DNA of 64,000 nucleotides. It comes from Trichosporon coremiiforme. Its lineage: Eukaryota; Basidiomycota; Tremellomycetes; Trichosporonales; Trichosporonaceae. Where the stretch lies: contig BCJJ01000019.1 of NCBI GenBank assembly GCA_039545355.1, positions 845,656 to 909,655 of the forward strand, given 5' to 3'. Position 1 is the first letter of the stretch, and every line of letters begins with the position of its first letter. The notes beneath the pieces were generated by a model. That model was not told the DNA's origin. It did not search any database and was given only the letters and a program-made list of their open reading frames with translations. Shown one piece after another: positions 54,320-64,000 of this stretch. Made by a program: the position numbers and the translations under genes.

Positions 54320-57226
54320 ATGCAGGCTGAACCTTCGAAGGACAAGGATCTGTCCTTTGCAAGGCTCAGTGACCTCAACTTCCATGTTGCTGTCAAGATG
54401 TGGGTGGCAAACCGACCTGACCAGCCTGAGTTCGCTGACGATAGTGTGTCGCTAGAAGGACGGATTCCAAAGACGCCGTACAGCAACTTGCTGGAGAACG
54501 AGAACCTTAGGCATACTGGAGTTCAGCAAGAGTGAGCTGTTGTGTCGTAGGCTAGCTAACAGTCAGCGGCTTAGCTGATCTCTACGTTACGTGTCAGCTC
54601 TGGACAGACGGCAAAGCCGAGACGCTGCCATTCCGGACGTCGTGGAAGGACTTCTCGAGGACGTACTTGTGAGCCACCTCTGCTGCTCGACATTAACTCT
54701 TCACAGATGGAATCAGACGATTGTGCTCCCTATCACGTATACGAGTCTGCTGCCTACCTCCCAGCTAGCGTTCACTATTTGGGACGTTCAGGGACCAGGC
54801 AAGGCCGTTCCTATCGGCGGAACAACGATGAGCCTGTTCCGACCAGACGGAACGCTGAGAAGAGGTCAGCAACGTCTGTTCGCGCACCGAAATAAGGAAG
54901 CGGACCCGCGGCCAGACACGACAACGCCGAGTGAAGTGCCGACAGCCAAGGATGAGATGGGACGGCTAGAGCAGCTTGTCAAGGACTACGAACGGGGCGA
55001 CATCGCCAAGATCGACTGGCTAGACCGGATAGCGTTTAGGCAAATAGAGCGGGCTCATGCGGTAAGCTCATTTACGCCGTCAATACAGCTGACTTCAGAC
55101 CGAGGCCAGCAAATCTGACAACCTGTATCTCTACGTCGATCTGCCGCGATTTGACTTTACTGTTGTCTTCTCGGAGCAGGCAAGCCCGATCCCATATCCG
55201 CCTGCGCCTGTGTCGCATCCTCTGCCGCCTCACCAGCAGGCGACCTCGGTACCTTCGAACACTCTGACGAACGACCGGAATCTCTGGACGCTGTACGATC
55301 CTGACTCATGGCGAGAGAACCCGGTAGAAATCAAGCACCGGAAACTGCTCCGTAGCCAGCGCCTGGGTGACGAGGGACGTGACCTGAAGCCTGGTCCCTC
55401 AGACCGAGACCGGCTGAATGAGATCTTCCATTTGCCACCAACAGCGTCGCTCTCAGCCAACGACAAGGACCTGCTGTGGAAGTTCCGATTCTCGCTCTTC
55501 CGCTCACCACGATCTCTGACAAAGTTCCTGAAGTGTGTTACTTGGTCGGATGCTGAGGAAGCGAAGCAGGCTACCGAGAAGCTGCTACCACTCTGGGGGC
55601 AGGATGTCGGGATCGACGACGCTCTCGAACTGCTTGGGCCGGGATTTTCTGATAGCCGCGTCAGAGCATTTGCAGTGGAGAGACTGAAGCGGGCCGACGA
55701 TGAGGTGAGTTTGCGTACCGCTATTCCAGAACTGACGTACAGGAGATTCTTCTATACCTGCTGCAGCTGGTACAGGCGCTCAAGTTTGAACACGAGCCTA
55801 CATCGACGACCCGGAGCCATCGACGCCGTGATCAGCCAGCCGAGGGGCGTGGTAGCGGTCTCGCGCAGTTCCTCATCGACCGTGCGGTGGCTAACCCAGT
55901 CCTGGGCACGACGTTCCACTGGTATCTGTCGATCGAGTGCAACACGCAGACTGCTGTCGGCAAGCTATACGCCAAGGTCGCGTTCAACTTTCACCGCAAG
56001 CTGGAAGAGACGCCCGAGGGCTCGGCTCAGCGCGCAGAGCTGCAGCACCAGAATGAGCTCGTCGAGGCGCTCACGACTCGTGCCAAGGACGTCCGAGCAT
56101 CGAAGGATGCGCGGTCTCACCGTATCGACAAGCTGCGATCCTACATCGCCGACTCCAAGCACAACCTATCTCCGCTGCCGCAGGCGGTGACTCTGCCCCT
56201 CGACCCGCGCATCAGCGTCAGCAACATCATCTCCGATAAGGCTTCCGTGTTCAAGTCGAACCTCTTCCCGTTGCTGCTGTACTTCCAGAAGTGCAAGGAA
56301 GAAGGCGAGGAAGAGGGAAGCGACGCAGAGCCGGCTGGCGAATATCCGATCATCTTCAAGGACGGCGACGACCTGCGCCAGGATCAGCTCGTTATTCAGC
56401 TGTTCACCCTGATGGACCGCCTGCTGCGCAAGGAGAATCTTGATCTGCGCATCAGCCCGTACTCCGTCTTGGCCACGTCCTCGGCGGCCGGCATGATTCA
56501 GTTTGTGCCCAGCAAGAGTCTGGCGGCGATCATGGCAGAGTACGGCAGCCTGCAGGCGTATTTACGCGAAAACCACGCGGACGACGGCGCACTCGGATCG
56601 TACGGCATCGAGGCCGGCGTCATGGACAACTTCATTCGAAGCTGCGGTAAGTTGCATTAAACTGTTCGCAAACTGATTGGCAGCTGGCTATTCTGTTTTG
56701 ACCTACGTCCTGGGCGTCGGCGACCGCCACCTGGACAACCTCATGTTAGCGCCGGACGGGCATTTCTTCCATGTCGACTTCGGATACATCCTCGGGCGCG
56801 ACCCGAAACCGTACCCGCCGCCGGTCAAGGTGTGCAAGGAGATGGTGGACGCGATGGGCGGCACGGCGTCAGTGCACTACGCGCGCTTCCAGAGCTTGTG
56901 CTACACGGCCTTTATCGGGCTGCGCAAGAACTCGAACCTGATCCTCAACCTCGTCGCGCTCATGGTAGACGCGGGCATCCAGGACATCCAGCTCGAGCCG
57001 GACAAGGCTGTCTGGAAGGTATGTTACGAGGCTGTGGTTCCGCTAACCATCAGGTGCAAGAGAAGTTCATGCTAGACCTGTCCGAGGAAGACGCGATCAA
57101 GCAGTTCGAGGTGCTCCTCAACGAGACGTCGTACCTCACCGCGATGTTCGATAGGATCCACGACTGGTGAGCTTAAGTTAGGTTAACGTTCAGCTGACAG
57201 ACAGGGCGCAGTACCTGCGAGACTAG
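54320..57226 (+). CDS. VPS34: class III phosphatidylinositol 3-kinase VPS34
   Basis: Eight exons: 54320-54531, 54567-54668, 54707-55061, 55099-55704, 55743-56646, 56684-57018, 57054-57166 and 57205-57226; introns 35-38 nt; 882 aa. Domains in order: C2 ([36 protein letters not shown] marks the later helical region), PIK accessory helices (about residues 320-540, WLSRE-like [10 protein letters not shown]), and the lipid kinase: [19 protein letters not shown], the catalytic loop [12 protein letters not shown], the activation segment [20 protein letters not shown] typical of class III enzymes, and C-terminal WAQYLRD. It makes PI3P on endosomes and autophagosomes with Vps15. The last exon is only 22 nt. 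All eight phases close. A short Arg/Glu-rich insert (about 415-435) is less conserved. Confidence 0.96.
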
Positions 57227-57746
57227 ACAAGCACCAACGATGTCTTGGGACGTTGTAACTGTTGTATATGCATGCTTAGATGAGCACGACATGGCTCCTG
57301 TCTTTCTCGACTTCTCTGTAGCTCGCTGTGTTTATTCGCCGTGCCCTGACTCCAGTGCATCCCAGTTCTCGTCTTGGCATGCCGGGAGCCGCGGGATCTA
57401 GGAGTGTGGGGCTCAGCTCTTCGCCGAATCTGCACATCCGCAAGCCTTGCAGAGAGTTCGCCGTTGATAAATAGTCTGAGCGGAGAAGCGTCACGGTTTC
57501 CAGACTAGCAGACTAGCAGGAAGCATCCAACGCCCCAGTCGGCTCCGGCCATTTCAGACATCGCACTGTTCCCTTGTCTGCGGCGTCTTGTCAACATTAC
57601 ATCGTGCGTCGTTGTGCACACGACAACTCCTCAAGTGAGGGCGCTCCCCTCAACAACAATACACGCTCGTTTCGACCCGACTTTGCGTATCGACACACAC
57701 GCTGGCTTCTAGAACCTTAGAGTGGAAGGATGTCGCGGACATTCCC
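57227..57746. other. spacer between VPS34 and the ABC pseudogene
   Basis: 520 bp with no coding frame that holds up. AGACTAGCAG is repeated at about 57502-57520. Presumably it contains the VPS34 3' end and the former promoter of the ABC gene. Confidence 0.45.
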
Positions 57747-60047
57747 ATGGCACAACCGGATGGTGGGCCGCCACCCCAGTCCCTATCCGAGAAAACGAAG
57801 GAGGCGGAAGGTGGATAGGGTGACGGGGCAGGCAAACCGACGTTCTGGAGGCAGGTAAAGGTGCTCTTCATCAAGAACTGGTTGAGTCCTCGCTGTCTGT
57901 GGAGCTGAGAGCCCATGGCGAGCATGGGAGTTGGCATGAGCTAAGGCCGCCCGGCGGGCATGCGGCCGTTCCTTCCTCTCGTACACGGGGCGGGATGATC
58001 GGGACCAATGGACCGGCTATCTGGAGTCACACATGGCAACCGAGAAACTGAGCGGCGCGTCGTTCGCCAACGTGACACAGGAGCAGATCGTCGCGTTCGA
58101 AGGCGCGCCACGCCGGAACAAGGGGACCTCCATGCTAAATCTCTTCTCGAACAGCGTCCTCGAGCAATCGAGTCGTCAGGAGGAGCCACGGTGGCGCATC
58201 AGCACGTAATTCCAGTACATCCCGGGCAAGGACTACAGCAACACTGACTCGTCCCTCAAGTGCTTCGTCTTCTTGTAAGCTCGCTGATTGCCGCGTGAGC
58301 TGACAGACAGTGGCATTGGAATTGCGGGGTGGCCCGCTTTCACGGCCCTGTGCCCGACGCAGGAGAAAGTGACCCTCGTCCGCACGAATCAGTACAGGTA
58401 AGCTATTCTGCTGGTGTAGCTGACAGCAGTAACCGTGCCAGCCCCGTTGCGCTCTGGACGGGCCACCTCCTGTTCGAGGTGGCCAGCGTGCTCCTCGTCG
58501 CCTCCGTCGCGACTGTCGCCTTCGCGGCAATAGGCCGGTCCCGGGGCGTTGGGGAGCTGTGGGTCTGCCTCGTGCTGCACGGACTCGGCGCGTTACGCGT
58601 TCGTCTTTGCCGTGTTCATCGGCAGGTGCTCGGCGCCTGGGCGAGTGTCGCCATCTTCAACGCGATCACCTTCCTGACACCAGTCCGAGCCGCGATGGTC
58701 AGCACCAACTCGTTCAACCTCCTTTGCGACGGCGTGGGAGGGTTCACGACCGCCCCGATGGGGAACATGCTTCTCTTCGGCGGACCGATCGTGTACATGA
58801 TCGTGCAGGGCTTGTTTGCGTTTGCGCTGGTCGTGTGGGCCGACTCCGGCTACCCTCGTCCGAGTTTCCTGCGTCGGCGCTCCAAGCTCCTCCCTCCTAG
58901 TGCAACCACCGCTGGAGATTGGGATCAGGACATCGCCGCCGAGTAAGCGCGCATCGCGACCTCGGATGATGCGCTGCAAGTGAGAGATTTGACCAAGCGA
59001 TCCCACAAAGCGAAGAAACCGGCCGTCGATGACGTGACTTTCGGCGTTGACCACTGGAGCACATTCGCGCTAATCGGCCCCAACGGCGCGGGCAAGATGA
59101 CGACGCTGGCCCACATCCGAGGCGTGGAGCAGCCAAACTGAGGCGATGTCCTCGTCGAGAGTACCTCAATCGTAGCGCGAAGGAACAGGGTGTAAGTTCA
59201 GTCCCCTTCTTCAGCTTCCAGTCGTCCGTCGAACTAGCTGGCCGCAGACGCGGCGCGCTCGGCGTATGTCCGCAAGTGAACGCGATCGACCCTTCTTTGA
59301 CTGGTACGTCCAGCTGTCGCTGGTCCATCCCCAGCTAACATCAGTCCGCCAGCATCTCTGGGTCTACGGCCGCCTGAAGGGCGTCCCCTTCTCGGCACTG
59401 AACCGACATATCAGCGCCCTCCTTGCTGGCGGGCCGGGCTCTCTGCCAAGGCAGACGAGTTCGCGAGCAGTCTGTCGGGAGGGAACCAGCGCAAGCTGTC
59501 CCTGGCACTCGTGCTCCTGGGCGACCGACCCGTCGTGCTCATTGACGAGTTCTCCTCCGGCGTCGATCCGTTCAGTAAACGTGGAGCCTGGGGGACGCTC
59601 TGCGCGTTGACGAAGGATAGGCCGGTGCTCATGACGACCCGCAGTATGGAGGAAGTTGACGCGCTCGCGGACCGCGGCGGAACCATTGCCTCGAGGATGC
59701 TGGGTGAGTGACCGCTGCGTCATTGTCGTGAGCGTTCGGACTGGCATTGTTTGGTTCTCCCAAGTGGTCCGACCCCGGCCGACCCCGCGCGTTGCCCGAC
59801 GTAACATTAACATACAGCTGTCGGCACCTCCTCCTGCCTGGAAGCACGCTACGCGACGTACGAAACACACGTCTCGGCCGGTGATGCCGAGCGTATTGTG
59901 TCCCATCTCCAGGCGGCCGGGTTCGAAGCCCACCGGTCGCAGGACATGAATACGCGCCTCTCCGTGCCGAACGTGGGCGAGAGTGAGCTGGTCTCTCTAC
60001 TTGAGTCATTGCGAGAAGTGGGGTATCAGTCGACGATACGCGAGTGA
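57747..60047 (+). pseudogene. ABCA-type ABC transporter pseudogene
   Basis: From ATG 57747 the sense frame gives a Pro/Gln-rich start, then PTFWRQVKVLFIKNWLS (the segment before the first membrane span in ABCA proteins). After missing sequence come FSNSVLEQ, QYIPGKDYSNTDSSLKCFVF, GIGIAGWPAFTALCPTQEKV, NRASPVALWTGHLLFEVASV, AIFNAITFLTPVRAAM, then a nucleotide-binding domain: FALIGPNGAGKMTT (Walker A with Met where Ser/Thr is expected), GALGVCPQVNAIDPSLT (Q loop), LSGGNQRKLSLALVL (signature), VVLIDEFSSGVDP (Walker B). In-frame stops lie at 57816, 57906, 58207, 58944 and 59139, and a frameshift near 59440. Introns at 58275-58310 and 58398-58429 keep intact splice signals. The first membrane span and the large loop after it are mostly deleted. 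Decay is clear and the family call is firm. Confidence 0.88.
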
Positions 60048-61380
60048 GTCCCATTTCCTATCGATACCCAGATACCTGGCAACATGAGTGAGGGGTGGGG
60101 TCAGAATGTTCGAGAGTGCACTCATGCACTGCCGAAAAAGGAGGGGAGGGATGGTTCAACGCCATGGCGTATGGGCGTGCACATGCGTGGAGGGAGGATG
60201 TGGGGTAGACCCAGCAGACGGTCGGTGGCTTGATAAGTGCTACTCGATTCGCAGCCCAACAGGGCTCAGTACGCGAGTGAGAATGCTTTACGCGAACGAT
60301 TGCGAGCTGCACCGCAGCAGGGGTCAACAATGCCCAGGGGCGCCGGGGCAGGACGATCGGTCGAGCCCGGCTGGCTGGCCTGGCGTGGCTGGCGGAGGCT
60401 AATCCGGACTTGGCCGGACCGTTCTCGTTGGCCGCAGGGCGCACTAGGCGGGCAGCTTGGCGCGCTGGCCCACCGCTGGCGCACAGCAGTTAGGCTCGAC
60501 CTGTGCTTCTCTCGCTGGCCAGGTCCAATTCCAGAGATTCCCTCGGATCTGACTCACACCCCGCCCAGAGCACCCAGCTTGCCTGGGCCACGCATCAGCG
60601 CTGCGCGCTGCCGCGCATGCTTTTGGAAAATGACACGAGAGAACGACGCGCTGACACGTATACAGACCGTCGACGGAGACGGCCGTCCTGATCATTGTAC
60701 GGGGTGCGAGGGCCACGGAGGCTCACGGAGGCTGCGGAAAACGTAGGCAGGAGTCGGTGGAGAGTGTGCCGACTGTGCGTCGGCCGGCGGTGATCGCTTA
60801 CACGCTGACCTGCAGGGATGAAGGTAGATCGATGATGCATGATGGTATTGTAATCAGCCCTAATTGAGGTATTTAGGTTGATGAGTGGATGCGTATTATT
60901 GGCTAGACGACGACGTGCTGGACAGGATTGGCCTGGCGTAAAAGCGGGGGATAAGCACGCCTAGAAGGACTGGGGTATACGTCAGTGGCACCAGGACTGA
61001 GCACCCGGGTATACACGAGTGGGCCCCAGACCATAGGCCAGGGCAGTTATAGGGAGTTCAGGGGTGGGGGGATCTCGTGACCACCCGGAGTCTTGAGTCA
61101 TCGCTGTGTCCTGCATGATCCTGCACCCCCCGCATCCCCGCACGCATGTGCTCACTGACCCAGCTGAGCACGCTTGCTTGCACACCGCGCGCCGATACAC
61201 ATCGACTCAACTTCCGATCTTAAGTCTTCCCCCACCTACCACAACGACACGTCTCGGTCACCTGAGCCCTCGCCCACATACATATATAATCGCACCGCAC
61301 CACGTCGACCTCTCTCCTCACAGTCTCACGACTACTACAGCCAACACCAACACCAACAACCAACACAACCAACAGCCAAG
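60048..61380. other. 1.3-kb stretch without a supported gene
   Basis: Between the ABC pseudogene and the HABP4/STF2-like gene. The last 200 bp are C/A-rich with TACATATATAA at about 61280 and are likely the promoter and leader of the next gene. Other frames have no motif. Confidence 0.45.
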
Positions 61381-62178
61381 ATGACTCGTACCGAGGTGAG
61401 CTAACAGTCTACCTCGTATAAGCCAATGCTGACATTGCGTCTCTTCTTCAACTGTGTTCCATGCCCACACGACCACACCTCTCCCTACTACCATCAACCC
61501 TCTCGCTTTAACATGACACCCGACTTTAGCGCCGCACCTCTCCTGCCGCGATCATGCGCGACAAGCACTCGCGCAACGGACAGGTGAAGGGCGAGCACGA
61601 CCGCAAGATGGGTGGCGGTGGGCACAATTGGGGCTCGCTCGACCACGAGGAGACCAACATCTACCAGGCCGGTCTCGACGCGGAGCAGGAGGGCATGTTC
61701 GACGCGGACAACATGGACATGGGTGATGCCTCTGTCTCACCTCAGAACTCGGTGTCCAGCGTTGACAGCGAGCCCCGCCCCACCGGCCGCCGCATGAGCG
61801 CCGTCAGCGACGAGGACCGCGAGCGCGCAACCCGCTACCGCGAGGGCGGGTACAAGAAGGGCGAGCCGACACTGATCGAAATTGCCCGCTCGGCCGTCGG
61901 CGTCCAGGACCCCAACGCCGAGGACAAGGAGATGCTCTCGACCTCGCCTCTCCGTCCCAAGGCCGGCTTCAGCGTAAGTCTTACTTCCCACTCCACCCCA
62001 CCCCTGTCCTCGCAAGCTCTCCAAGAATCTTCCCAAGCTAACCCATGCAGCAGCGCTAATATACCCATCTCCTGCAATGCAGGGTCGTGATATCCACACC
62101 ATGCATACGCCCACCGGGCCCCACATCAAGGCAACAGCAACACCCCACGTAATCGCATCAACCAGAGTAACATTGTAG
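61381..62178 (+). CDS. small HABP4/STF2-like stress protein
   Basis: Three exons, 61381-61395, 61530-61973 and 62083-62178, with introns of 134 and 109 nt; 184 aa. The first exon is five codons (MTRTE). The next part reads RRTSPAAIMRDKHSRNGQVK, KMGGGGHNWGSLDHEETNIY, which resembles the Gly-rich GGxHNWGS-x-DE motif of the hyaluronan/mRNA-binding (HABP4/SERBP1, yeast Stm1/Stf2) group. The rest is acidic, Ser-rich and probably disordered, with SVSSVDSEPRPTGRRMSAVS as a likely phosphorylated stretch. Members of the group bind resting ribosomes or protect against drying. The last exon (GRDIHTMHTPTGPHIKATAT) was joined by phase; the alternative is an end within intron 2. The promoter has a TATA-like element near 61283. 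Confidence 0.7.
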
Positions 62179-63029
62179 TATCCTGTAGTAGTAGCACGAA
62201 AGAAGAAGAATGCAACGTAAGAAGTCACCCTCTCACCTCGAGCACGAACTTTGCGTAGCAAGCGAGTGCGTTAGCAGTCAGCGACGAGCAAGTGTAGCAC
62301 AGGAGACGCGCACTGATCAGACTGGGAGCAGTGTTGATACCCGAACTCGAAGCGTGGGATAGATACCCGAGCAAGCATCGTTCCTCGAACCGTAAGAGTG
62401 GTGATGGTGAGGACACTCGCACAAGCAGCGAGCTCGACATGACTGCTCGCACGAGCATGTTCTCCGACAGCGTGACCCGGCATGCAGCATATAGCGTGAC
62501 CCGGTGCTCCCGGAACGGTGTGCCCAGAGTGCTGGACAGGGGTGCATACCGAGACACTAATCGATGGGCCGATGGAAACGGGACGAGTAGTGTGGGCCAG
62601 TGGGCCATCGAATGTGTGGGGTGTTGAGCTGTGGTGCCGACGCGGCCGGGCAGCTGGGCAAGGTACCAGACCTGAGGGGACGGGTGGAGGACGGGTGGAG
62701 GACGATCGAGCACGACAGAAGCTTGCTGAATGGGGCACGATGACACGTGATGTGGCACATCGGGCCCCTTCTAGACGCGGCCAGGCGGTGGCATAGGAGA
62801 GACAGGAGACGGTGTGTAGGGCGCAATGAGAAGAGTGTGCATGAGTGAGAGAGGAGGAGGGAAGCTGAAGGGCCAGGGAGAGGGCGCAATGACTGCACAG
62901 AAGGAGAGGGAGGGCGCAGATTCGAGCAGATCCAGCTGGAGGGGAAGCGTAGGGAAGAGGACGGTGGAAGTTTTCTCTCGACAACTCACATCCTCCTCAA
63001 GAAAGTAGGCTGGCAAGTTCTTCCAGTGA
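62179..63029. other. spacer with no supported gene
   Basis: About 850 bp. Long frames exist on the minus strand but are Ser/Pro/Ala/His-rich without motif, as expected from purine-rich plus-strand DNA (GGAGGAGGG and AGAGAGG runs at 62850-62900). Confidence 0.4.
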
Positions 63030-63688
63030 ATGATCCCAGCATCCTCTCTCCTCGGTGAACTAAGCCGTCCTCGTTTCGAGCTGTGAGCTATCAAGTTCTG
63101 GGAGAGCTAACGAGCAGCCCTTTGTGAGCTGCTCCCGTGTAGAAGAAAGCTAAACGACAGTGTGTATTTGTGAGCTTATTCTGCTTGCTCTTCAGCTGAC
63201 GAGCAGTGCGCGGGACTTTGCAGAGGCGAGTGTGAACGGGGTGGAGTTGTAAGCTGCGCGTCGCCTTTTGAAGCAGACTGACAGCGAAGAGATGGGGAAG
63301 AGTAAGCTCTGGGAAGTCCCTCTTGTTCAGCTAACAAACAGTCCTCGGTGCGCCTCAAGAACCGCATTCCAGCTGACAGACAGCAACGAGCCAATTCCAG
63401 CTTAAAGTTTGCCACGCCTAGCTGGCCCCAGGTTCTTCGTCCATGGTGAGCTGAAATTGCAGTCTCAGCTGACGGTCAGACCGCAGATGAGGTGAGCTGC
63501 TGCGGTTTGAATTGGAGCTGACAAGCAGCCTTGGAGTGGTGAGCTCTGATGATGGCGGCGATAGCTAATGCCAGCTGTTCAAAAGTAGGTAAGCTGCCAA
63601 GATTTCGGTAACAGCTGACGTTCGGTCTGACGGGAAAAGTGAGCTCGCAGGGGCGGACCATCCTAGCTGACCTGCAGTCCCCACCTGA
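63030..63688 (+). CDS. intron-dense gene built of microexons, function unknown, probably decaying at its 3' half
   Basis: Ten GTGAGCT- or GTAAGCT-type donors alternate with GCTGAC/GCTAAC-type branch-acceptor boxes. Proposed exons: 63030-63082, 63118-63123, 63161-63169, 63207-63248, 63285-63301, 63342-63347, 63384-63445, 63480-63491, 63529-63538, 63575-63584, 63625-63638, 63678-63688; introns 34-40 nt. Joined, the first seven exons read from ATG without a stop for 56 codons (PFVYFARDFAEASVNGVE, then FEEMGKILATSQFQLKVCHA), then meet TAG at 63419-63421. Beyond the TAG the frame is open to a TGA at 63686-63688, total 252 nt. The intron before 63625 lacks an AG acceptor (CG instead). So either a 56-residue protein with introns in its 3' UTR, or a decaying gene. 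The product resembles nothing I know. Confidence 0.5.
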
Positions 63689-63885
63689 GGCATGAAGCGT
63701 GGACTCTTCTAAACTAGGGTCACAGGTTAAGTCGAACGAGTGGTGCCACAAACGAGGCCGTGAACTGTCGACCTCGCTGCAACCACGAATAACTCATGCA
63801 TATGCATGTTTCTTGCTCTATAAACAGTTGTTCCACGTGCATGGGAGTCTTGGTAACCTATATACGAAGCATGGTGCACCTGGGA

Positions 63886-64000
63886 TCAATACTTAATGTG
63901 TCCTCCATTAGCAGAGATGGTGTCCTTGATCCTGTTAGGCATGGACATGATAAGTCGGTCGATCTCATTCTGATCATAGGTGTTCCAGAGCTCCGTAGCG
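63886..64000 (-). mobile_element. Tc1/mariner-family transposase, C-terminal end (runs off the window)
   Basis: Read on the minus strand from the window edge, the frame gives ATELWNTYDQNEIDRLIMSM, then PNRIKDTISANGGHIKY and TGA at 63888-63886. ELWN...I-x-x-LI-x-SMP-x-R-I...I-x-A-x-GG-x-x-KY is the standard C-terminus of Tc1/mariner DDE transposases (last helices after the catalytic core). The part in view is intact. The catalytic Asp residues, the left end of the gene and one terminal inverted repeat lie outside the window; the other inverted repeat should lie within a few hundred bases to the left of 63886. Confidence 0.85.

Noticed and set aside
63419..63421. TAG in the microexon gene as a recoded codon
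   Set aside because: No sign of stop-codon reassignment: TAG ends several intact genes here (for example choline kinase, VPS34 and SFGH), so a genuine stop or a mutation is simpler.
1..64000. CRISPR arrays, operons, riboswitches, integrase att sites, rRNA genes
   Set aside because: Searched by eye and not found; gene structure is eukaryotic throughout, and the only tandem repeats are short minisatellites without spacers.

Overview
The window is nuclear DNA of a GC-rich basidiomycete yeast, most likely a Tremellomycete and perhaps of the Trichosporonales (an inference from gene architecture; I ran no database search). The reasons are densely spliced genes with introns mostly 34-42 nt long, GT-A/G-AG(C/T) donors, a conspicuous GCTGAC or GCTAAC branch box 3-8 nt before the acceptor, a typical fungal housekeeping gene set, and no operons or Shine-Dalgarno sites. 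Gene models were built by reading each frame and joining exons by phase; every model given as intact closes to a multiple of three.

Layout: a possible gene tail (1-156); N-acetylglucosamine kinase (804-2425, -); a decayed stretch with two relic loci (4400-5900, +); mitochondrial succinate-semialdehyde dehydrogenase (5997-8230, -); UBC13 (8943-9725, -); choline kinase (10456-12057, +); a BRAP2/ETP1 RING-UBP protein (12411-14441, +); a junk pocket with a frameshifted double-psi-barrel fragment and a nuclear copy of mitochondrial cytochrome b (14574-15060); S-formylglutathione hydrolase (15209-16292, +); ATP12 (16494-17557, -); a small mitochondrial membrane protein with two microexons (17744-18976, +); a large intronless low-complexity protein (22807-25590, +); a GPI-anchored copper radical oxidase (29834-32335, +); HEN1 small-RNA methyltransferase (35739-37786, +); D-serine dehydratase (38137-39522, +); a vacuolar-type amino acid transporter (39769-41936, -); geranylgeranyltransferase I beta (42732-43978, +); DUG2 (44140-47173, -); SGT1 (47586-48367, -); tRNA-Leu(CAG) with an intron (48568-48657, -); an ARO8-type aminotransferase (49411-51156, +); NOP14 (51234-54072, -); VPS34 (54320-57226, +); an ABCA-type transporter pseudogene (57747-60047, +); a small HABP4/STF2-like protein (61381-62178, +); a gene chopped into microexons (63030-63688, +); and the C-terminal end of a Tc1/mariner transposase running off the right edge (63886-64000, -).

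The genes do not form one pathway. They cover mitochondrial energy work (ATP12, SSADH), thiol and formaldehyde detoxification (SFGH, DUG2), amino acid handling (D-Ser dehydratase, ARO8, AVT-like transporter), ubiquitin signalling (UBC13, BRAP2, SGT1), lipid and membrane traffic (choline kinase, VPS34, GGTase I), ribosome biogenesis (NOP14) and small-RNA modification (HEN1). The most unusual material lies between the genes: relics of decayed genes, a NUMT, a 9-bp Z-DNA-prone minisatellite, an evenly phased triple promoter motif, and a roughly 650-bp stretch near the right end holding about eleven 34-40-nt introns separated by exons as short as 6 nt.
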